Shown here: piece after piece, positions 35,646-46,315 of the stretch
Layout of the letters: every line of letters starts with the position of its first letter
Numbering within the stretch: position 1 is the stretch's first letter
From: Orthonyx spaldingii
Lineage: Eukaryota > Chordata > Aves > Passeriformes > Orthonychidae
DNA length: 64,000 bases
Direction of reading: 5' to 3'
NCBI GenBank assembly: GCA_013397795.1
Contig: VZTJ01006073.1
Coordinates: forward strand, 877,622-941,621
Made by a program: the position numbers and the translations under genes
The notes under the pieces: generated by a model
What the model was told of the DNA's origin: nothing
Seen by the model: the letters and a program-made list of their open reading frames with translations, nothing else
The model's database searches: none

Positions 35646-38494
35646 CTGCAGGATGGAAACAAAAGCACAATTAAAGAATTGTGTTAATTAAGAAATAATA
35701 GGTTTAAAAATCTCAACAGTAAGAGATATTCCCAGCAAGAGAAATAGTGTTTCCCTTCCTCTCCAGCTGTATTTTTTTAATAGCAGTGATGAGCACTACA
35801 AAATTCTTCACATACAGAGAAACTGGGCGTGAAAATATGCAATTTATGAAAATGCAGATCCAGAGCTAATTCTAGTTGGTTTTGTGGCCAAAGCCAAGCT
35901 TTTCTGTTGTTCCTGCTGGGAATACAGCATGGACAAAGTGTTTCATGGGACATACATTTACACACAGGTGAGACCTGGCATGTACAGATCAGGGGCACAG
36001 TGTCCCTGGACATTCAGAGACACAATTCCAGTCCTGAAAAAATATATATGTAAAAATATAGAATGCCACAGAATACCATATAGAATACATGCTGTAGATT
36101 TTTGAATGCATTAAATTCAGAAACAGCAACACATTTACAAGGGAAAATATTAATGTCAAATGAATGTTCTCTATTTTTTGCCTCTAAGAGGCAGGGATGC
36201 AGAACCTCCCATTCCATGTCTAGACATAATCAAAACTGCTACTCTCCAATTAAATACTTCAATACATAAAATCAGATTACTCCAGAAAGGCTGAGCAAGC
36301 ACCAGCCTTTCAGGAGCATAAAGATCCTGAAATAAATGTTCTGGATGCTCCCACCCAGCCATGCACACTGAATTATGGACAGGGGGAGATGCAGGAGGCT
36401 CTCAGTGGTTTGCCCCTGCCAGGGCCAGCTCCCATCCCATACGTACCACACGTCAGCGCTCCCACCACAAAGCCCTGGGCTGCCACCCGCATGTGGATCA
36501 GGTGCAGGGACATTTTCATGTCCCCTCTGTGCTTCAGCCTGTAGAGCCCGTAGCCCACCACGGCGGCGAAGCCGGCCATGCCTGCAAGGCAAGGAGAGCA
36601 GCCCTCTGAGTGCAGAGCCGGGGCACTGGGAGCAGGGAAGGGACCCACCCGAACCAGACAGCCTGGGAATCACTCGCCTGTTCAGGTTGGAAAAGACCCT
36701 TCAGATCATGGAGTCCAACCATTCTCTCACAGCTGCCAAGGCCATCACCACACCGTGTCCCCAAGTGTCACATCTGTACAGTTTTTCAGTCCCTCCACAG
36801 ATGGTGACTCCACCACTGCCCTGGGCAGCCTGTGCCAGGGCTGGACAGCCCTTTCCTTGAAGAAAATTTTCCTAATATCCAGTCTAAACCTCCCCTGGCA
36901 CAACTTGAGGCCATTCTCTCTCATCCCAAAATAAGCCTGTTTTAGTCTAATCCCTCTGGTTTTGTGTAGTGGTAAATCCTGGCCCATCTCCTAGTTTCAC
37001 TGCAGTGCCCCACCCCATTCAATGCACAAATCAGTGCACGGAAGAGCAAGACATTTGGCATTAAAATGCCAAAGGAGCAGCTCAAGGTGTCAGAATTCCC
37101 TGGATATTTTTCAGACAGAACCAGGGCTCCTCACACCCCCTTTCCTGGATGGACACTCACACACAAAACCCCCACTCAGCTGCTGCTCTGTTTCAGTGTG
37201 TGGATGCTCCCTGACATAACCACTGGCCTGCTGCAGTGGCTGTTTTGGGTGCCAGGTGCCACCAGGGCAGGACAAGCCACACGTTATTGTCCCCAAGCTG
37301 TGAGGAGGGAGGCTCCCACAGATGTCTCTCCCAGGACCAGAATTCACTGACAGTCCTTCAGCAGAGCAAACAGCCAGAGCTTTGCCAGCTCCAACCTCTG
37401 AACAGTGATGCTCTCAACAGAATACACAGCAGCAAAGCACAAACTTCTCCAATTCCATCCATTTCACTAAATTTTTAGGATTATTTGCACAGTGCAAAGG
37501 TGGCTGCCAAGTTTTAAGTGCTGTGTGTATTTCACTGAGCAGAGCACAGGCAGTTTGTCTCCCTGAGCCAGAGCATTACCCGTGCCACCAGGAAGCTGTA
37601 AACACTTAATTCCCGTGGCACCTTCATTAAACACCAATTAAGAGTTTGAGGGCCTTCGACCCAGCTGTGACACAGGTCAAAGGTGAGTTCTGCCAATCTG
37701 CTTCAGGGAATTGGAACTCGTGGAGCTCACAGAACACCCCAGCAAGGTGGAGACAAAGTCCTGTGACCACAGCACCGGTGACGGAAATCTGCTGGCAAAC
37801 GCTCAGAACAGTTCACCCCGAGTGACCCTGCTGCTCTCCATTTAAGGCGGCTGGAAATCAAAACGTTTTTCTTGTCAGACAAAAGCTGATCCCTGCTCCC
37901 TTCAGCAGCTTTTTGGGGGTTTCAGCAGAGAGGCTGAGAACTGTAACAATATCCTCAAGCTGGGTAATATAAAAACTACTAAAAAATGCATTTTAAACTA
38001 AGTGATGGAGGGCTGAAACATTCACCAGACAGGCTGTAATTTAAATCCTTCTGGGTTGTGTTTTGACAGCTTTTCAGTCACTTCATAGTGGTCACATAAT
38101 TCCCAGGAACTGTGCTCCAGAACACCTGACAGCATCCCCTTACCATGTTTTCTAGCCTCACCTAAAAAGCCTTTCAGGGATTGTTGGTTTGGGGTTTTTT
38201 CTTATACTTGTAGGCACTGAGTTTTTTATTTAAGGTAACAGACCTCATTAATCTCCCTCTTTCTTGCAGGATAAATATTACAGGGAAGTAATTGCTAGGT
38301 AATTTCCTGTTCACAGGAGGAAAGTCAATAGTGGTGGTGTTTGCCACATCAATTGTGCAAACACATTTCTGCATCTTTAAACTCACCAACAGGCACGAAC
38401 GGCGTCTCCTTGACTTTTCTGATCAGCTTCGAGGTCTGGCTGTCATCTGTCTCATACTCGGGGAAAACAGACTCCTGGCTGGGTGACATGGTGG
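35596..38494 (-). CDS. HIGD1A: HIGD1A, HIG1 domain family member 1A
   Basis: Small inner-mitochondrial-membrane protein that associates with respiratory complexes, particularly cytochrome c oxidase, and is hypoxia-inducible in mammals. Three coding exons join in frame: 38489-38387, 36581-36447 and 35645-35596 (288 bases, 95 residues; human 93). The HIG1 domain has two membrane segments, about residues 35-52 (MAGFAAVVGYGLYRLK) and 65-85 (RVAAQGFVVGAL), with the conserved loop HLIHMRVAAQG carrying the HxRxxxQ signature. The N-terminus MSPSQESVFPEYETDD precedes KLIRKVKETPFVPVG, equivalent to human KLIRKAKEAPFVPVG. All introns are GT-AG. The ATG has CCACC in front and sits five bases after an acceptor, so the 5' UTR continues in an upstream exon. 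HIGD1A lies between CCDC13 and ACKR2 as in mammals. Confidence 0.95.
36447..36581 (-). CDS. HIGD1A: HIGD1A coding exon 2 (residues 35-79)
   Basis: Carries the first membrane segment and the HLIHMRVAAQGFVVGAL loop and start of the second. Acceptor TGCCTTGCAG, donor GTACGT. Confidence 0.95.
36681..36945 (-). mobile_element. CR1 LINE fragment in HIGD1A intron
   Basis: Inverted CR1 3' region with TCATGGAGTCCAACCATTCT, GTGTCCCCAAGTGTCACATC and CTGGGCAGCCTGTGCCAGG. It starts about 100 bases upstream of HIGD1A coding exon 2. Confidence 0.9.
38387..38494 (-). CDS. HIGD1A: HIGD1A coding exon 1 (residues 1-34)
   Basis: Start ATG at 38489-38487 in a good context, acceptor TGTCTTCACAG. Ends FVPV plus one base; donor GTGAGT. 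Confidence 0.93.
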
Positions 38495-40320
38495 CTGTGA
38501 AGACAAAGAGTCTCCCTTCAGCTTTTGGAAATTCCAAATTAAGAGAATCTTTAGGAAAAGAAAATCCTTTGCGTATTCCACCAGCCACAAATATCCAGGC
38601 AGTGAGATATAAGAACAGGAGCCATGGACAGATGGTTTAATTCAAGTGAAGCCTTGAGAAGCAGGATTGTTGCTTACCAGGAGAGGTTAAGAACAAAACA
38701 AAACAAAAAAAGTAGGGAATCAACAAATTTCTGTTTTCAACAAATCCCAGTGACCCCTCCCCATGCTCACAGGCAGCCACAGAAAGCTTTGGTCACTGCC
38801 TGCCTTTCCTTTTAGAAATTCCACGCCTCACCACTCCGCCTGGCTTTCGCAGGCTGTTCCTTTATGGCAGTTCTGACCTCAGCAAAGTTCAATTCTCCCC
38901 TCTCCTGCCCTGCAGCAGCCACAGCATTCGGGTTGGGAAGCACGAGCTGCTGCACAAGGTCAGCCCTGCCTGGCAGCTCCTCAGTCACTACAGCCTAGCC
39001 CACCTCAACATAATTCCAAATTCCTGATGGAGAACACAGGGATGGAAAACAGCCACCACCGAGGAGCTGGAGCAAGTCCTGAAGCCCTCAATAGGTGCAG
39101 ACTTGTGTGGGGACACACCAAAAGAAATCAGGCACACGTGATTTCTCATCTTCCCCCACGGAAAATAAAAAGCAGTAACAGCCCTGAGAAGGGCTCCACT
39201 CACAGAACCATCATCACCAAACCAATGAGACCATCCTCCAGAACTTCCCAGCTTTTTGTGCTGGGAATTACACAGATTGCACCAAGACCCATTCCCTCCT
39301 CAGTGCTCAGCATAAGCATCGTTCAGTTGAGGACAGTTTCTGCCAGTGACACCACAAAGGGCCCTGCTAGAAAAATCTCTACTGTTACTGTTCAGCTTTG
39401 CCACCAACAGCAAAACACAGCTCGGGGGCACATGGAAAGGCTCCAAGCTCTTAGAATAAACCAAGAGGAATTTCATTAAGCAGGGGCCAGTAACCATGTG
39501 CAAGAGATGTTTCAGAGGTTGCCGTGCTCCCTGGTTACGCAGCATTTCGTGCACACCCATGTGAGCGGACAGACTGGTTCTCAAACCATTTCCTCTGCAA
39601 GGCCAAAGGATTTGGTCTCTCTCTGCCTGCTACAACCACCCTTGTTTGCTAAATGCAAATTATAATTGTAGCCTGACTCATTCAGAGAAGGAAACAAGAG
39701 CTCCCCGTCACTCAGCAGAGGAGGAGACAGCCAGAGGTGAGATTTACACAAGAATATTATATTAAAAGTGAAACAATTCACCCACCACAGGAAGTTTCTG
39801 TGACCTTCAGCGCAGACCAAGATGAGCACAGGGCAGAGAAAACTGGGTGAAACACACGGCCCGGCTGCCCCGACCTTGCCGACAGCGAAGAGGGAGGTCA
39901 GAGCTCCTGTGTGAGAGGTGTCACCCCCGGGGGACACTGAGGGAGGCCCACGGGTGGGAAGGTGACAGGTCCCAGCATCCCTCCCGGCAAAGGGGAGGCC
40001 CTGGGTGACCCCAGGCTGCCTTCCGCCTGCCCAGCTTCACACAGGGATCCTTCCCCACTGCAGCCCCAGGCCCCCGCACCCTACACGGGGACTCCTCCCC
40101 ACTGTAGCCCCAGGCAGCTTCACCGCACTCCGGCCTTCTGCCCCAGCTCCCCGCACCCCACACGGGGCCTCTGCCCCACTGCAGCCCCAGGCGCTTTCAC
40201 CCCACACGGAACCCGTTCCCCACTGCAGCCCCAGGCACCCGCACCCCCCTCCAGGACTCCGGCAGCGTCCCCGGCTGCGCCGCGGGCCCCGCCCGCTCCC
40301 GGCCCAGGCCCGGCTCTCAC
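38495..40320. other. HIGD1A intron 1
   Basis: Unique sequence turning GC-rich towards the promoter, with a short imperfect GC-rich tandem repeat at 40050-40240. No other exon was recognised. Confidence 0.6.
40050..40240. repeat. imperfect GC-rich repeat beside the HIGD1A promoter
   Basis: The motif CCCCACTGCAGCCCCAGGC, or a one-base variant, occurs four times near 40053, 40097, 40173 and 40217, with related CACACGG spacers between. Spacing is irregular. Confidence 0.7.
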
Positions 40321-40343
40321 CGCGCTGCCCCGCTCCGACACCG
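40321..40343 (-). promoter_or_regulatory. HIGD1A: 3' end of HIGD1A untranslated first exon, cut by gap
   Basis: A minus-strand donor (GCG then GTGAGAGC) at 40320 ends an exon in CpG-rich sequence, facing the acceptor at 38495. The exon start and promoter core fall in the run of N that follows. Confidence 0.55.
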
Positions 40344-40652
40344 NNNNNNNNNNNNNNNNNNNNNNNNNNNNNNNNNNNNNNNNNNNNNNNNNNNNNNNNN
40401 NNNNNNNNNNNNNNNNNNNNNNNNNNNNNNNNNNNNNNNNNNNNNNNNNNNNNNNNNNNNNNNNNNNNNNNNNNNNNNNNNNNNNNNNNNNNNNNNNNNN
40501 NNNNNNNNNNNNNNNNNNNNNNNNNNNNNNNNNNNNNNNNNNNNNNNNNNNNNNNNNNNNNNNNNNNNNNNNNNNNNNNNNNNNNNNNNNNNNNNNNNNN
40601 NNNNNNNNNNNNNNNNNNNNNNNNNNNNNNNNNNNNNNNNNNNNNNNNNNNN
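40344..40652. other. assembly gap (309 N)
   Basis: Undetermined bases flanked on both sides by extremely CpG-rich sequence, the usual cause of sequencing dropout at bird promoters. The real length is unknown. Confidence 0.99.
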
Positions 40653-40904
40653 GTCAGCGCGCGGGGCTCCGCATTGCGGCGGGGCGGCGGGGCGCGGGGC
40701 GGCCGGCAGGGGGCGCTGCGGCGCCCAGCCCTGCCTCAGGCGCGGCCGGGGCGGGTTCGGGGTAACGGGACACGAGCGGGCGCTCGGACTCTGCTTTAGC
40801 CCCAAAATCGGGGATCTGACATCGTCTGCAGGGGGCAAAAACAGCCACTGGTGGCTTTTGCAGCTTGCCTGCTTTTCGCATCAAAAACTTGTCGTGTTGT
40901 CACA

Positions 40905-41195
40905 CTGTGACCTGGTGTCAGATGGAGACAGACTGTTGGCGACACCATGGAGCGACAGGACAAGGGCGAACAGTTTTAGATTAAAAGAGGAGAGCTTTAG
41001 ATTAGATATTGGGAAGAAATTGTTCCCTGTGATGTTGGTGACATCCTGGCACAGGGTGCCCAGAGAAGCTGTGGCTGCCCCTGGATCCCTGGAAGTGTCC
41101 AAGGCCAGGCTGGACGGGGCTTGGAGCAGCCTGGGACAGTGGGAGGTGTCCCTGCCCGTGGCAGGGGCTGGAATTGGATGATCCTGAATGTCCTG
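40905..41195 (+). mobile_element. CR1 LINE fragment
   Basis: CR1 3' region with GAGCTTTAGATTAGATATTG, CTGTGGCTGCCCCTGGATCC and TGGCAGGGGCTGGAATTGGA. Truncated, non-coding. Confidence 0.92.
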
Positions 41196-41500
41196 TGCGG
41201 AAAATCCCGCTGGGAAAAGCCAGTGTCCATACAGGAGACAGAGCAGTCCTGCAGGTTTATTCGAATAAAGGCAGGAGGCCCCTGGGGCACAGCCCGCGGG
41301 GTTTTCTCTCTCGAGGTTTCCGGGGTCGCAGCCTCCTTTTATCCCAAACTCGCGGCCGCGCGTTGCCCTCTGCCTTTCCCCACTGCTGAGGTACCAGGGA
41401 GGTGCAGCCTTCCCGAGCCGGCTGGCACAAATTCCCCCTTGAACGTGTTATTTACCCCTCAAAGTCTAGAAACTGAAAGTTTAGAACAGGGCTGTGCGGA

Positions 41501-41645
41501 CCCATTTGTCTGTTTCAGGAGTCAAACTGTCTGGGTTCTGTAGCAAACCTGCGGCTGGAAGTTAACCCCAAAGTTCAGAAAATCCCATTTGGCTGTTTCA
41601 GGAGTCAGACTGGGTGCTGTGACAAACCTGAGGCTGAAAGTTAAT
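41501..41645. repeat. 83-bp tandem duplication (two diverged copies)
   Basis: Copies start at CCCATTTGTCTGTTTCAGGA (41501) and CCCATTTGGCTGTTTCAGGA (41584) and run in parallel through CAAACCTG(C/A)GGCTG(G/A)AAGTTAA. Not a recognised transposon. Confidence 0.8.
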
Positions 41646-41734
41646 AGAGGCGTTAAGCCCCATTTCAAAACCATTAACACCCATCCCCTCACCCATGGAA
41701 TTGTTTTTACAGATATTAGCACACATCTATCCGA

Positions 41735-41792
41735 TCAGACCGGAGGGTCTTTAAGGTCCTTTCCAACTCAAACCATTCTGAGATTCTGTGAA
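41735..41792 (+). mobile_element. CR1 LINE 3' tail remnant
   Basis: Only the last part of a CR1: TTTAAGGTCCTTTCCAACTC and ACCATTCTGAGATTCTGTG. Confidence 0.8.
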
Positions 41793-41837
41793 AGCTGGGC
41801 TCTGACTTTGACCCTTGCTGAAGAGCTTCCACCTGAT

Positions 41838-42000
41838 GTCACAGAATCATAGAATGGTTTGGGTTGGAAGGGACCTTACAGCTCATCCCGTTCCACCCCC
41901 TGCCGTGGGCAGGGACACCTTTCACCAGACCAGATTGTTCCAAGCCCTGTCCAACTTTGAAAACTTCCAGGAATGGGACAGCCACAGCTTCTCTGGCTTT
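41838..42000 (-). mobile_element. CR1 LINE fragment, reverse orientation
   Basis: Begins with the inverted tail CACAGAATCATAGAATGGTT and TTGGAAGGGACCTTACAGCT, and ends at GACAGCCACAGCTTCTCTGG. It faces the plus-strand tail at 41735, tail to tail. Confidence 0.92.
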
Positions 42001-42730
42001 CCCTCAGTCTGATTTTCCTGCCGGTGAATTATGTCATTGACTATGTTTTCCCAAATTTCAGCTTTCAAGCAGAGCTGACTTCACCCTGGCTGTGTGCCAG
42101 GATTTGGATTCCCAAAGACAACCTAGAAATTGCTCCTGACTTAAATTGTACTCTGGAGGAGGAAGAAAAATCCACTGGGATCCCAAAGATGCCTAAAACC
42201 TTCTCCTAAACCTGAGAACAGCTCGTCAGAGAAAAACAGCAAAAATGAATCCTTTTGTTCCTAAGCCCAGCGCTCCTGTGTGGTGTTTGTGCCTCTCCAG
42301 CTCCGAGCTGAGGGAAGACAGAGCTGCTGCTCCTGCAGGGTCACTCTGCCACCGACACGCAGCATTTTGGGCAGCACAAAATAAAGTGGCTCAGACAAGT
42401 GCTGCATCTGTCTAAATGTGCTTCCCATTACCCCTAATCTCGTTACCTTAATTGCCAAAGCCATTAGGGCTCTGCAGTCTGAAAGGAAACAAAAAATCTA
42501 TGCAATTACCCGCCCCCAAATTGAGTTAAAGTCTTGTAATAAATTACAGTGAAGGCCACTTTCTCCAGTGACTCTCAGAGGCACGTTTAATTCCCTGCTT
42601 CAGGGCAGAAACTCAATTAAAAACAAAAACTTATTTCATTTTAATTGCTGGCCTAATGAAACCTCCATCACCTGCAGCTTTCCTGTGTCTGTGTCCAGTG
42701 TCTCAGCTCGAGTGGCTTCTTGCTCTCTGC

Positions 42731-42755
42731 TAATGTGTGTGCTGCACACACATTA
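42731..42755. repeat. 25-bp perfect palindrome
   Basis: Arms TAATGTGTGTGC and GCACACACATTA around a single T. It can form a cruciform or RNA hairpin; no function is known from sequence. Confidence 0.85.
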
Positions 42756-44534
42756 TAATAATACATATTTATTATAGGCTGTATTGTAAGTGCAGCAGCA
42801 GCAGTAGCTGCTGATGGTGGCAAACATGGAAATGGGTAAAAATAACATAAATTTGTCTCTGTGAATCCACCTCCCACGGGGCAGGTTGGATGTGGAGCTG
42901 TGGCCATCGCTGCTGCTCTGCTCTGCTGTTTTTACCGGGGTGGTTTGGGGTGTGTAAAACACACCGGGATTGACACAGGGGAAGCCTTGGCACAGCCAGG
43001 GTGTTCCCATGGCCCTGTTTGTTGGTGAGGAGGAAACAAGCAGGATCCCCAAAAGCTCCTCCAATAAACCACTTCATCAGAAACACCTTTGCCAGAGGCC
43101 ATTTCTGCTCTGGCAGGGGGTGAGGATCCTGCAGATTCCCTGGAAAACACATGGAGTTTTACAGCAGCATCTCAGCCCTGGGAACCTCTCAGTGCAGAGA
43201 CCAGGCAGGTCCAGTCCTCCCGAGGGGCTGGAGAGGGTGGACATTATCTTAACATCCTTCTATCAGGCAATGCCAGAAGTTTCCACTAATTAAAGCTTTT
43301 AGAAAGCAAACAACAAGAGGGATCATGTTGCCAGATCTGGTTTTGGGATACAGCAAACCCAGAAATAACAGGGAAAAAGAAATACAGGATAGGTTGCTCA
43401 GCTGGGACGAGATGGGGTGGAGAAAAGAAGAGGATCAGGGAAAAATCTGCAGGGAAAAATGGACAGAAGAAGGGTGAAATAAACTGGTTATCTTTAAATG
43501 GGTGCTCTGTGTGCTTGTCTGACACATCCCAGAAAAATCTAACTCAAACTATTTTGTGGGTGGGCGTGCTGGGGTGGTGCTGGTGCCAGTGGCTCCGGCT
43601 GTCCCTGCCTTGGTGCTCTCCAGATCTCCTGCAGGAGCTGTGCTGGCTTCCTGTGGCACCCACAGCATAGGGCACTGCAGTCCCGAGGTGGCAAATTCCA
43701 GCTCTGGGCGCTGGCAACAGCTGGAGAGGATGTAGAGGGACACGTGTTCGGACACAGGGTGGAGATCATCCCTTCTATGCTACCAGGGAATGATGAACGC
43801 CAGGAAAAGCAAAACAAAACCAGGGAGGTTACACTGAGCTCCCATTTCCTGACCGTGCTCTTGCACAAGTGAAAGGAGTTTTTAAAAGCCTGATGCGAGC
43901 CTCTGGCAGGATGGAAACAGGAGAAGCAGCTCCTGTAAGTGCCTTTTCTGCTTCTTTCTTGTAGACACAGCAGCACAAGAAACCTGGCATCGTTCTCTTT
44001 TGGTTTTGAAATGTAGCCAGTTTGGGATTGGGATTAATTTCTGAGCTCAGCCCGTGTTGCATTTATCAGTTTTCCACTCTGAGCTATGGGATGGGGATGT
44101 GGATGCCAGTGCTGGGCTGATATGGAGGGAGGAAGATGTGGCAGGGGGAGAAAAGACATCCCAGTGGGCTGGAAGAGACCCCAAATGCAAATTTGGAGAA
44201 CGGTTTGTCCTGATGTGGGCACAGGGGGTGTGAGGGGGAAGGTGTTTAGGAGTCTTGAGTGTTGCTGTGATCAGCAGGGTGGGCAGCTTTGGCTTTCTCT
44301 TGGAGGCCTGCCGTAACAGCTGGCCAGAGAGTGAATTTCCTCCAAAATATGATACAGAAAAGAAACTTAAAAAAGATCATTCCCAGACAAGTGTTTTTGT
44401 AGCACTTTCCCATGGCAGATCCCTGCTCTCCCGCTGCTCTGTCCAAAGTGCTCTGCAGCACTTGCCAAAGAACTACAAGAGACGGCACGAAAACATTCCA
44501 ATCCAGCTCAAACCCATTTTTCTTTTCTTTTCAG

Positions 44535-44592
44535 CTGCCTGGAACTGCCTGGAATGGATATTTAAGCAATTTTAGTCATGGGACCCGAGCAG
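44535..44592 (+). other. ACKR2: candidate upstream exon of ACKR2
   Basis: The acceptor tract TTTTTCTTTTCTTTTCAG and donor CAG-GTATGT frame a 58-bp exon. It has an ATG in good context (GTCATGG) at 44578 followed by five codons, MGPEQ, in phase 0. That phase does not fit the main ACKR2 exon, so this would be an untranslated exon or need another exon between. Confidence 0.35.
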
Positions 44593-45344
44593 GTATGTCC
44601 AGAGCTTCACCCTGTGCAGCTGCACACCCACTCTGAGCCTGTGGGGTGGAAGGGCTCCCCCTTCCTGGGTGTTTGTGGGGAGGGAACCATCCCTAAAACC
44701 TGCAGAGCCACCATGGGAATGTGTCCTGCTTGGGATGCACAGCACAACGAGGGACCAACAGCTTCATTTTCCCATTTCTGAGTGGCTGCAGGTCTCTGCA
44801 GGGAGAAACAGATCCTCGAGGAGAGACTGGAGCTACACAGACAGGCCTGTTTGGGATTGCTGGAAAATGAGCACTAGGGAAAAGATGGGCAGCTTTGGCC
44901 ATGGCTGAAAAAATGTGTGGTTTAGGGGTGGACGAGTGGTTACACGACTTCTTGCAAAGCTGTATTTTGTTTTGCTGTCAGAATCTGAAGATTAACCTTG
45001 ATTTTTAAATTCCTCATTAACCTTCAAGGTGCCAACAGCACCAGGCAAATCCCACCCCCCACTGTCTGGAATGGGCTCCTCCATGGAAGCTTTTTTCCTG
45101 GAAATCAGATTCCAAAAGTAGGAGGCTCCCAATCACTCACCATTTCCTGAAATCTGGGCTGCAGCTGTCAAAACACTGACGTCCACAGTCCCAGGGAGTG
45201 ACCACTGCAGTGTTTGTCTCATTCCTTGTCTCGTGCAGAATTGCTTCCAGCAACATTCCTCCAGCTGAGTCTCTCCCTCTAACCATAATTCAGGACTGGA
45301 TTCTGGTGCCTTCGTGTCCTCACCGTGGATGAATCTTTGAGCAT

Positions 45345-45428
45345 CCTTGTCTAGTGGGAAGGTGTGGTTGGAATGAGATGATCTTCAAGGTCCCTTCCAA
45401 CCCAGACCATTCCGAAATTCTATGAATT
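45345..45428 (+). mobile_element. CR1 LINE 3' tail remnant
   Basis: Ends with TCAAGGTCCCTTCCAACCCA and ACCATTCCGAAATTCTATGA, the typical CR1 terminus. Confidence 0.85.
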
Positions 45429-45904
45429 TTATATTTTCCACTTATTAATGGCTTTTACAAGAATCCTTGTCTTGGTGTCCTAGAGTTGGCATGGAGAGGG
45501 GTCAGTGTCCTCCCAGGAGCAGGGAGATGTTCAGCATTTCGCCTCTGGAAACAGCCCCACTGATATAAAGGTGCTGGTGGCAGGTTCTGCTTCATCAAGA
45601 ATTAAGATGCTGCTTTCTCAGGTGAATATGAGCAGCTGACAGTGAGCTGTGGTGGAGCTCACCAAAAAGCTTGTGGTGGTGTCAGGAGGAAGTAGTGATT
45701 TATGTCAGAGGAAACCGTGCTCATCCATTTTCAAGTCTTATATGTCAGAATAAGGAAAGCAGAACTAATTTTGGGGTTTGTTTTTGTTTCGTTTTTTTCT
45801 TTTTTATATATATATACGTGTAGACAGCTGTCCCCATGCGTAGGCAAAGGCCAAGGAGTCCAGGATACAAAATACTCACCAGAAAGTGGCCGAAATTTAA
45901 ACCT

Positions 45905-46236
45905 GTGAAATTCCAGTACCTGAAGGGAGCCTACAAGAAAGACAAAGTGACGCTTTTTACAAGCGCACAAAGTGACAGGCCAAGGGGGAATAGATTCAGA
46001 CTGCAATAGGGTAGGTTTGGATCAAATATTAGGAGGAAGTTCTTTGCTGTGAGGACCTGGCACAGATTTCCCAGAGAAGCTGTGGCTGCCCCTGGATCCC
46101 TGGAAGTGTCCAAGGCCAGGTTGGATGGGGCTGGGAGCACCCTGGGACAGTGGAAGGTGTCCCTGCACATGGCATTGGAATGAGATGGTCTTTGGGGTTC
46201 CTTCCAACCCAAACCATTCTGTGATTCTTTGAACTA
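45905..46236 (+). mobile_element. CR1 LINE fragment just upstream of ACKR2
   Basis: Starts TTCCAGTACCTGAAGGGAGC and ends AACCATTCTGTGATTCTTTG. Its terminus lies 80 bases from the ACKR2 coding-exon acceptor, so it forms part of the immediate intron. Confidence 0.93.
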
Positions 46237-46315
46237 AAGAAAAACCCTCCGTGATGTGATGTTTGCTTCCTGTGTGGATTGGAACAACGCTTTGATCCCT
46301 TTGCCTTGCTCCTAG

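Larger units (their letters stand above)
40653..46315. other. HIGD1A-ACKR2 interval with ACKR2 upstream exons
   Basis: After the CpG flank (to about 40800) the stretch has five CR1 pieces, an 83-bp tandem duplication and a 25-bp palindrome. ACKR2 upstream exons should lie here. The best-looking exon is 44535-44592 (strong acceptor and CAG-GTATGT donor). No other gene was recognised. Confidence 0.6.

Noticed and set aside
39962..40838. Long frames crossing the N block
   Set aside because: The N run removes stop codons artificially; the flanks are CpG-rich promoter and repeat sequence.
46279..46315. Extension of ACKR2 upstream to position 46279
   Set aside because: That start is a TTG, not ATG, and the stretch is the polypyrimidine tract and acceptor of the intron.
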